A stretch of 10,252 nucleotides of DNA from Deinococcus apachensis DSM 19763. GTDB lineage: Bacteria > Deinococcota > Deinococci > Deinococcales > Deinococcaceae. A program made the translations under genes and the position numbers. This document shows, piece after piece, positions 1 through 5,414 of the stretch (position 1 is the first letter of the stretch; the number at the start of each line of letters is the position of its first letter). Location of the stretch: contig NZ_KB906434.1 of assembly GCF_000381345.1 (NCBI RefSeq), positions 1 to 10,252 on the forward strand. Reading direction: 5' to 3'. Below the pieces are notes generated by a model, which was not told where the DNA came from, did no database searches, and worked only from the letters and a program-made list of their open reading frames with translations.

Positions 1-521
1 GGGCGATGCGATTGCTCGATCAAGTTGTTCCACCGTTCCGTTGAGGCCACTCGAATATGCCCTACCTGCTGCAGCACTGGAAGTTCCCGAATCGCTGCAC
101 CGTAACTCCAGAGCTGGTCGGTGTGAATGACTTCTGGCGTGGCGTCCTCACCAAGGAGCCGAGTGAAGAACACACGGGCCGCCTGCGTGTCCCGGTGCGG
201 CTGAAGCAGGACGTCGAGCACCGCCCCGTGCTGATCCACCGCACGCCACAGCCAATGTTTGGTTCCTCCGACAGACACGCACACTTCGTCGAGATACCAG
301 CGCGAACCTCGACGGGGTTCGCGCTGCCGCAATTCTTCCGTGAGCAACGGAGAGAACTTGATGTTCCACTGCCGCACGGTCTCGAGACTGACCATGATGC
401 CGCGCTCATGGAGGAGTTCTTGGACATCCCGCTGGCTCAGCGGGAGACGGTGGTACAGCCACAGGGCGTGGCCGATGATGCTCAGGGGAAAACGGTGGCG
501 GTACGGCTTCCGACCAGACAC
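1..521 (-). CDS. IS6-family transposase, C-terminus cut by the window edge
   Basis: This is a DDE transposase of the IS6/IS26 family, which catalyses replicative transposition and cointegrate formation. I read it directly on the minus strand from a GTG at 521. A TGA lies two codons upstream, so GTG is the first usable start. The reading frame stays open for 173 codons to the window edge. The N-terminal part (residues 12-60) holds the family pattern FPLSIIGHALWLYHR followed by RDVQELLHERG and an HTH-like stretch. The catalytic triad is complete: D78 in WYLDEV, D135 in IHTDQL and E169 in NNLIEQSHR, giving the 33-residue D-E gap typical of IS6. Family members are usually about 230 residues, so roughly the last 60 are outside the window. 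No frameshift is visible, so the element may be active. Recognition is by motif only. Confidence 0.9.
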   Translation of the reverse strand, partial: MSGRKPYRHRFPLSIIGHALWLYHRLPLSQRDVQELLHERGIMVSLETVRQWNIKFSPLLTEELRQREPRRGSRWYLDEVCVSVGGTKHWLWRAVDQHGAVLDVLLQPHRDTQAARVFFTRLLGEDATPEVIHTDQLWSYGAAIRELPVLQQVGHIRVASTERWNNLIEQSHR

Positions 522-540
522 AACTCAGCAGCCTACCCGG

Positions 541-557
541 TTTAACTTGCCAGAACC
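541..557 (-). repeat. Terminal inverted repeat end of the IS6-family element
   Basis: Read on the minus strand, the sequence GGTTCTGGCAAGTTAAA begins at 557, about 36 bp upstream of the transposase start. IS6-family ends typically begin GG(T/C)(T/A)CTG and contain GCAAAGTT-like bases, so this is probably the outer end of the element. The partner end lies outside the window, so neither the inverted repeat nor the expected 8-bp target duplication can be confirmed here. Confidence 0.5.
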
Positions 558-637
558 GGCCCTCCAGCGCTCGTTTCGTCGCCTGCAAGCTGTACCCAAG
601 GGAGAACGCCGCCAATGACGTTCTTCGGTTCACCACG

Positions 638-1051
638 CTAGCGGCGAGCGCTGATCTGCTGGACCGCCCAGCCATTGCCGTCAGGATCGTTGAAGAAGAG
701 AAAGCCGACGTTGTCGAGGTCTTCCCCCGGTTGGGCCGGGCGTGCCCCGGTCGGCCCGAGCACCTGGATCTCGCCGACCTCCACGTGGCGTTCGAGGAGC
801 TGGGTCCTCGCGGCCCGCAGGTCCCGCACCACCAGTTGCAGCCCCTGAAGTGAGCCCGGGCGCATGGACGACAGTCCCGTGCCCACGACGATGGAACACC
901 CGGACCCCGGTGGGGTGAGCTGTACGATCCGGCGGGTCTCGCTCACCCTCGTGTCGTGATCCACCGCGAAGCCGAGGCCATCGGCGTAGAAGGCGCGGGC
1001 GCGCTCCACGTCGCTCACCGGCACCACCACGACCTCCAGCGTCCAGTCCAT
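638..1051 (-). CDS. VOC-superfamily (glyoxalase/bleomycin-resistance fold) protein
   Basis: This is a 137-residue single-domain protein of the vicinal-oxygen-chelate fold, presumably cytosolic. The N-terminal beta-alpha module begins LEVVVVPVSDVERARAFYADGLGF, and the C-terminal module ends with the very typical FFNDPDGNGWAVQQ signature (about residues 119-133). Family members are metal-dependent lyases, dioxygenases or drug-binding proteins, and the substrate cannot be told from sequence. The start is secure: ATG at 1051 overlaps the TGA of the upstream YdeI-like gene (TGATG), with GGAGG a few bases before it, so the two genes are probably translationally coupled. It is the last gene of its small operon, and IS6 sequence begins about 80 bp beyond its stop. 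I see no inactivating change. Confidence 0.9.
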   Translation of the reverse strand: MDWTLEVVVVPVSDVERARAFYADGLGFAVDHDTRVSETRRIVQLTPPGSGCSIVVGTGLSSMRPGSLQGLQLVVRDLRAARTQLLERHVEVGEIQVLGPTGARPAQPGEDLDNVGFLFFNDPDGNGWAVQQISARR

Positions 1052-1494
1052 CAGCCCTCCATCAATGTCTGAATGACCTTCTCCACGCGCCGCTGACGGG
1101 TTTCGGGGTTCATGGTGCCCTCCACTGCCAGGACATGCTGGCGTTGTCGACTGTAGGAGAGCTGTCCGAAGCGCTCCAGGGCCGTGAGGTTGGCGTTCAG
1201 CGCCCCTTGCAGGTCGTCCGGCACCTCGACCTCGCGGGATTCAGTGTCCACTTGCAGGGTCACGCTCACATGATCGCCTGCCTGAACTCCGGCGCCCTGA
1301 CGGTGCTCGGCACTGACAGGCCCCATGAACCCGCCGCCAATGACGGCCACGGTGCTGGGGTAGGTATAACTGTTCAGGGTCACCTTCACCGCTGGCTTCT
1401 TCCCAGTACCCAGGGCTGCGACAACCTCCGGAGGCACCTCGATGCCGGTGGCCGTTTGACGTTCCTGTCTCAGGGTCGTTTCTAAGCTGGGCAT
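1051..1494 (-). CDS. DUF1905 / YdeI-OmpD-associated family protein
   Basis: This is a 147-residue cytosolic protein with two family modules. The first half (about residues 10-90) matches DUF1905: a VPPEVVAALGTGKK motif, VTLNSYTYPSTVAVIGG, then an AGVQAGDHVSVTL beta-barrel strand pattern and VPDDLQGAL. The second half (about 95-147) matches the YdeI/OmpD-associated C-terminal helix pair, with FGQLSYSRQRQHV and PETRQRRVEKVIQTL. Members have been linked to resistance to cationic antimicrobial peptides or bacteriocins, but the biochemical role is poorly known and I assign none. The ATG at 1494 has AAGGAG at good spacing. It sits nine bases after the stop of a ruined alpha/beta hydrolase frame and overlaps the VOC gene by one base, so the three once formed one operon. 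Confidence 0.92.
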   Translation of the reverse strand: MPSLETTLRQERQTATGIEVPPEVVAALGTGKKPAVKVTLNSYTYPSTVAVIGGGFMGPVSAEHRQGAGVQAGDHVSVTLQVDTESREVEVPDDLQGALNANLTALERFGQLSYSRQRQHVLAVEGTMNPETRQRRVEKVIQTLMEG

Positions 1495-1503
1495 GCGTCT
1501 CCT

Positions 1504-1766
1504 TTACGGGGCGTCCAGAAAAGCGGTGGCGGGGGGCAGCAATCGGGGCGACTGCAGGATGCCATAGTGGGTTCCACCGGGGAGGGTAGCAAGGCGGTGC
1601 GCCATTCGGCCAGAGCCGTCTCAGCCCGCGTCCTGCAGGCCACCCCCAGCATTGCGAAGAACCCGGTGGCGTGAGCAGGCGCAAAACTGTCGGCGTCCGC
1701 GGCGACGATCAGGGTCGGATTCTGGAACCCGCGCAGTTCGTCGGCCCAGTCGTGCCAACGATGCAT
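1504..1766 (-). pseudogene. Alpha/beta-hydrolase C-terminal remnant with frameshift and stop
   Basis: Only the C-terminal third of an alpha/beta-fold hydrolase is present. The first frame reads HDWADELRGFQNPTLIVAAD then ADSFAPAHATGFFAMLG, matching the strand carrying the catalytic Asp (DAD) in such enzymes. After the G-rich run near 1641-1646 homology continues in another frame as GGLQDAG, then an in-frame TGA where homologues usually have Trp, then DGSGRMAHRLATLPGGTHYG, with the catalytic His in GGTHYG, and a TTAFLDAP-like tail ending in TAA at 1506-1504. The N-terminal two thirds, including the nucleophile elbow, are missing, and a terminator hairpin lies immediately upstream. This is a decayed operon partner of the YdeI-like gene rather than a working enzyme. 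The frame switch and internal stop are seen directly; the family call is by motif. Confidence 0.75.
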
Positions 1767-1771
1767 ACCAA

Positions 1772-1801
1772 GCGGCCCGCCTGATCTCTGAGGCGGGCCG
1801 C
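1772..1801 (-). terminator. Strong hairpin terminator after the lipoprotein gene
   Basis: A perfect 11-bp GC-rich inverted repeat (GCGGCCCGCCT / AGGCGGGCCGC) encloses an 8-base loop and begins 18 bases past the lipoprotein stop. On the minus strand it is followed by TTGGT, so the U-tract is poor, as is common in GC-rich genomes. It could also insulate the downstream hydrolase/YdeI/VOC operon. Confidence 0.72.
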
Positions 1802-1818
1802 AGCAAGTGGAGCTAGGT

Positions 1819-4800
1819 TCAGGGTTTAGGAAAGCGGTCGAGGCGGCTCAGCGCGTCGATCTCGTACGGGGCGAGGGCGCGGGAGTAGAAGCGCAGGTCG
1901 TCGAAGGCGCCGTAGTAGGGGCTGCTCCCCGCATTGTTGTTCGAGCCGCCCTGGGCGTCGGCCACCGTCCAGGCGTTGTTGGTGGACAGGGCGTACGTCT
2001 CGCCCCGGGTCAGGGTGCCGACCGCTTGGCCGTCACGGTACAGCGTGAGGGTCGTGCTGCCCGTGTTCAGGGTGACCACCGCCGCGTAGTGCGTCCACCG
2101 GGTCGTCGAGATGGGCTGGGAATCGGTGACCCTCAGGTCGCCCACGCTGGAACCCGCGTTCGTGCCCGCCAGGGCGAAGCTGACCCGCCCGCTGGTGCCA
2201 GCGTGCCCGTTCACCGAGCCGAGGTACGCGGCGGCGGCCCCGCCCCGCTGCCCCACCAGCCAACTGTCCTGGCCCACGTGGTCGGCGTCGGGCTTGATCC
2301 AGAAGCTCACCGTCAGGGGCGCGCGCACGTTCAGGCTTGACGAGGTCGTCATGCCTCCGGACGCGCTGCCCCCGCAGCCAGCGGGGCCAGGCCCGTTGAA
2401 CAGGGTCGCTTGCCCAGTCACGCCCCAGCGGTCCGTCACGCCCGCGTAGCAGCCGTTTCCGGCCAAGTTGCCCCCGAGGTTGCTCGGGCCAAGGTCGCGT
2501 GCCGAGTTGTCGAGGACGTAGTGGGCTTTCAATTCGGTGCCGAAGTGGGTCACGTCGGCGCCGCGGGACAGCGCCTCGCTCGTCAGCCCGGCCGCGTCGG
2601 TGGCGCGCACGCGGACAGTGTAGTGGCCGCTGGCCGCGTAGTCGTGGGAGACGCCGAAGGTGCCCGCGCCCGCCGCCACGGTGCTCGGGGCGCTGCCGTC
2701 ACCCCAGTCGACGAGGACCGACTTCAGGTTGCCGTTGGCGTCGCTCGCGGTGCCGCTCACGCTCAGGCGCTCGGGGGTACCCACCGTGCCCGCCACCAGG
2801 GTCAGGCCCGTGACCACCGGGGCCACGTTGGATGTGACCGTCGGGTCGAGCGGCTTGGGATCCGTCTTGTCGCCGTCGCCGTCCCGGTCGGTGTCCGGGT
2901 TCTGGGGATCGGTGCCCGCGGTCTTCTCCTGGGCGTCGGCCAGCCCGTCGCCGTCGGTGTCCTTCACCGCTGGGTTGGCGTACACGCGGCGGGGGTAGCC
3001 CTTCACCGTCCCGGCGGTCACCACGTCCCAGCCTACCTTGGCCTCCTGGAAATCGGTGAGCCCGTCGCCGTCGGTGTCGGCCTTCGCGTCGTCGGTGCCG
3101 TACAGGTACTCGTCACTCGACAGCAGCCCGTCTTGGTCACGGTCTTGCAGGCGCACGAGGCGGATCTCGCTGTTCTGGGTGAGCACGATGTCGCCGAAGC
3201 CCGTGCCCGGGGCGATGTTCAGGTTGCTGGACCCGATGGCCGCCCACAACGAGTGGTCGGCCGCCCCGCTCGTCACGTCGCCCGTGAAGGCCGGGCCGTT
3301 GTCGCGCAGGGTCTTGAGCACCGGCACGCCTCCAGTCCCGGTGGAGGTGGTGTAGGGCAGCTTCAGGATGTCCCCCAGCACCTTGGAGAGCCGCACGCCC
3401 GCAATCTGGCCTCCCGCGCGCTGCACATTGGTGGCGACCCGCTGGCGCACGATGTCGCCGTTCCCATAGTCGATCACTACCAGGGCGGTCTGGGCATTCG
3501 TGGTTTCCCTGAGGAATTCGAAGTTGCGCCCCGCCTCGTCCAGCAGGTTGTAGGAACTGAATTCGAACAGCAGGTCCTGGGGCCGCCCCATCAGGGCGAG
3601 CGCCTCGTCGGACGTCAGGTCCAGCGACGCCCCCAGGGTCCCGGTGGCCTGGCCGCTGCTCAGCGCCACGCCGCCCCCCACGCTGGCCCCCGTCATCGTG
3701 CCCAGCACCACGTAGCGGCCCGGATTGGCCGGGTCGCGCCGCAGGGCGGTGACCTGGAGGTCGGTCAGGTTAAAGGACACGTCGCCCGCGTTCCTCACCT
3801 GGAAGCCCACCGTCAACTTGCCGCCCGACAGGGTGGTGCTGGCCCCGCTGCTCTCCGAGAGGGCGTCCTCCGCGGTCTTCTGGGCGCTGCTCACCGACCC
3901 AGTGGTGTAGGCGGCGGTCTTCTCGTAGCCGTAGCCAGCGGTGGCCGTGACGGAGGCGCTGACCTTGGCGTTGAAGCCGTCGGTGCCGCCGCTCACCTCC
4001 GCTCCCACGGTCGCGCTCAGCTCGGCGCTCACCCGCTGGGTCTGGGTGTCGGTGGCGCTGCGGCTGTCCTGGGTGCCCAGCGCCAGGGACGCGGTGTGCG
4101 TGACGTTCTTGGAGCTGTCCTGGGTGTTCACGACGTTCAGGCTGATGCTGGGCGCGGTGGCGACCGACAGTTCCAGGCGCGGCGTGTTGGCGATCAGGGG
4201 GTGGTACGCGCCGCCACGGTCGATGATCTCGGTGTAGTCGCTGTACTTGTCCCCGTCGGTGTCGCTCAGGGTGGGCGAGGTGCCGTAGGTGTTCACCTCC
4301 TGCCCGTCGAACAACGCCGGGTTCCCCTGCGCGTCCCCGTCCGAGTCACGGTCGTTCGGCTTGCTGGCCCAGACGTTGACCTCGTCCTTGTCGCTCAGCC
4401 CGTCGTCGTCGGTGTCCGCCTTGGTGGGATCGGTGAACAGCGCCCGCTCCTGGCCGTCGCTCAGCCCGTCGTTGTCAGTGTCCGTCCTCACCGGGTCGCT
4501 CGTGACGTGATAGGTCTTCTTCTCGACCCCCGCCTCCTTGATCGTCACGTCGTAGCCCGCCACCTCGGCGGCATCGGAGATACCGTCCCCGTCGGTGTCC
4601 GCACCGACCGCGCTCGGGACAGCCTGGACCTCGGGCGCGTAGTCGCTCTCGCCAGCAGCGGTCTTGACCTTGAGGCGGTACACATAGGTCGTGCCAGCCG
4701 TCAGGCCCTTGTCCTCGTGGCCCGTCGCCGTCCCGGCCGGGGTGGCGACCGCCGCGAAGGCTCCGCTCCCCGTCTTGCGTTCCAGCACGTACCCCGCAGC

Positions 4801-5052
4801 CCCCGTCACCGCGTCCCAACCGAGCGTGACGCTCGACGCGCTGCTCGCAGTGACCCTGAAATGGGTGGGCGCGGCCACGGCGCCGGGTTGGGGGGTGGGC
4901 GCCGGGGTCGGGGCGGGTGTGGACGCCGCGGGCGAGCCGCACCCCGTGAGGCCCCCGACCCCGAGGGCGGCGAGCGTCAGCCCCGCGGGGCTGGCGAGGA
5001 CGGGCAGGCGAAGGTGGGTGGTCAGCAGGGCGGAACGCAGGTGACGGTTCAT
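1819..5052 (-). CDS. Large multidomain lipoprotein with binary-toxin-B (protective-antigen)-like core
   Basis: A 1077-residue exported lipoprotein. Domains in order: a lipoprotein signal with lipobox LTGC (Cys38); a Pro/Thr/Ala linker (39-60); fibronectin III (about 62-146); a calcium-binding block with DTDGDGISD, DTDNDGLSD, DTDDDGLSD and DTDGDKYSD (151-278); a core resembling domain 2 of anthrax protective antigen and clostridial binary-toxin B subunits (about 283-565); a second calcium-repeat block (636-736); a PKD-type domain with WGDGS (744-835); and a LamG/concanavalin-like domain (840-1068) with two Cys (868, 893). The core keeps the order EVxGYxV, KYSDYTEIIDR, YHPLIANTP, an alternating Ser/Thr/Ala hairpin, FQVRNAG and RETTNAQTALVVIDYGNGDI, which parallels protective antigen as I recall it. 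There is no PA14 domain or evident receptor-binding domain 4; LamG or PKD may bind glycans instead. The ATG at 5052 has GGAGG seven bases upstream. Function is unproven: surface adhesin, pore former or sensor. Confidence 0.93.
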   Translation of the reverse strand: MNRHLRSALLTTHLRLPVLASPAGLTLAALGVGGLTGCGSPAASTPAPTPAPTPQPGAVAAPTHFRVTASSASSVTLGWDAVTGAAGYVLERKTGSGAFAAVATPAGTATGHEDKGLTAGTTYVYRLKVKTAAGESDYAPEVQAVPSAVGADTDGDGISDAAEVAGYDVTIKEAGVEKKTYHVTSDPVRTDTDNDGLSDGQERALFTDPTKADTDDDGLSDKDEVNVWASKPNDRDSDGDAQGNPALFDGQEVNTYGTSPTLSDTDGDKYSDYTEIIDRGGAYHPLIANTPRLELSVATAPSISLNVVNTQDSSKNVTHTASLALGTQDSRSATDTQTQRVSAELSATVGAEVSGGTDGFNAKVSASVTATAGYGYEKTAAYTTGSVSSAQKTAEDALSESSGASTTLSGGKLTVGFQVRNAGDVSFNLTDLQVTALRRDPANPGRYVVLGTMTGASVGGGVALSSGQATGTLGASLDLTSDEALALMGRPQDLLFEFSSYNLLDEAGRNFEFLRETTNAQTALVVIDYGNGDIVRQRVATNVQRAGGQIAGVRLSKVLGDILKLPYTTSTGTGGVPVLKTLRDNGPAFTGDVTSGAADHSLWAAIGSSNLNIAPGTGFGDIVLTQNSEIRLVRLQDRDQDGLLSSDEYLYGTDDAKADTDGDGLTDFQEAKVGWDVVTAGTVKGYPRRVYANPAVKDTDGDGLADAQEKTAGTDPQNPDTDRDGDGDKTDPKPLDPTVTSNVAPVVTGLTLVAGTVGTPERLSVSGTASDANGNLKSVLVDWGDGSAPSTVAAGAGTFGVSHDYAASGHYTVRVRATDAAGLTSEALSRGADVTHFGTELKAHYVLDNSARDLGPSNLGGNLAGNGCYAGVTDRWGVTGQATLFNGPGPAGCGGSASGGMTTSSSLNVRAPLTVSFWIKPDADHVGQDSWLVGQRGGAAAAYLGSVNGHAGTSGRVSFALAGTNAGSSVGDLRVTDSQPISTTRWTHYAAVVTLNTGSTTLTLYRDGQAVGTLTRGETYALSTNNAWTVADAQGGSNNNAGSSPYYGAFDDLRFYSRALAPYEIDALSRLDRFPKP

Positions 5053-5103
5053 GGCAGTCCTCCGGGGATCGTGGGCGGGGGCGAGTGGCCGGGCAACGGG
5101 CCT

Positions 5104-5241
5104 TCAGCGGATGAGCGGGCGGGGCAGCCGGTACAGCGGATCGTCGAGGGCGCAGGGCGGGTACCACGCGGGGGGCGGGGGCGCCCCGGGCCGGGGAACC
5201 GTGCGGCGGCGGCGATGGTGGTCGGCATTCAACAGGTCCAT
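5104..5241 (-). CDS. Possible 45-residue small ORF leading the lipoprotein gene
   Basis: The ATG at 5241 is preceded by AGGAG with a seven-base spacer, one of the better ribosome sites in this stretch. The peptide begins MDLLNADHHRRRRTV and is otherwise Pro/Arg-rich, with a single Cys and no signal peptide or membrane segment. It lies between the candidate promoter at 5324-5357 and the lipoprotein, stopping 51 bases before the lipoprotein ATG, so the two would be cotranscribed. I recognise no family. Its Pro/Arg-rich makeup is also what non-coding GC-rich sequence would give, so it may be a leader peptide, a true microprotein or chance. An in-frame GTG at 5307 would extend it to 67 residues but has no clear ribosome site. 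Confidence 0.35.
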   Translation of the reverse strand: MDLLNADHHRRRRTVPRPGAPPPPAWYPPCALDDPLYRLPRPLIR

Positions 5242-5323
5242 GGGCCCTCTCCTGGTCCCCGGGGCGCGACGAGTCGGGCCGCCCAGGGGTCTTTCCAGCC
5301 AGGTCACCGACCGGAATGGGCAG

Positions 5324-5357
5324 AGCGTAGGAGGGGTCCGTTAGCTGCCGTTAGCTG
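5324..5357 (-). promoter_or_regulatory. Candidate SARP-activated promoter: tandem 10-bp repeat plus -10
   Basis: Two perfect adjacent copies of CCGTTAGCTG (plus strand) occupy 5338-5347 and 5348-5357. On the minus strand they read CAGCTAACGG twice, followed after exactly 8 bp by TACGCT (5329-5324), a plausible -10 hexamer. Promoters activated by SARP-family proteins characteristically replace the -35 with direct repeats on one helix face whose last copy ends 8 bp from the -10. The period here is 10 bp rather than the usual 11. It points toward the small ORF and the lipoprotein, and the SARP-like gene is the immediate upstream neighbour. Repeats and spacing are seen directly; the regulatory role is inferred. 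Confidence 0.5.
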
Positions 5358-5363
5358 GGGGGC

Positions 5364-5376
5364 GGTGGGACCCACC
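5364..5376. repeat. 13-bp perfect palindrome next to the tandem repeat
   Basis: GGTGGG-A-CCCACC is a perfect odd-centred palindrome lying 6 bp upstream of the tandem repeats, relative to minus-strand transcription, and about 40 bp past the regulator's stop. It has no loop and no T-tract, so it is not a normal terminator. It could be a second protein-binding site, or chance in GC-rich DNA. Confidence 0.25.
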
Positions 5377-5414
5377 CTCCGGAGTTGGGAAAGTGGGGGC
5401 GCCCTGCTGGGGGC

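Noticed and set aside
57..545. Plus-strand frame across the IS6 region
   Set aside because: It is antisense to the transposase, whose minus-strand frame carries all catalytic motifs.
558..637. Possible gene remnant between the IS6 end and the VOC gene
   Set aside because: About 80 bp with short open readings in several frames but no recognisable homology, ribosome site or strong hairpin. I cannot support a feature here.
2845..4602. Short DNA repeats in the lipoprotein gene as a CRISPR array or tandem repeat
   Set aside because: The recurring gtcgccgtcggtgtc-like DNA simply encodes repeated DTDGDG calcium-binding motifs. Spacing is irregular and in frame.
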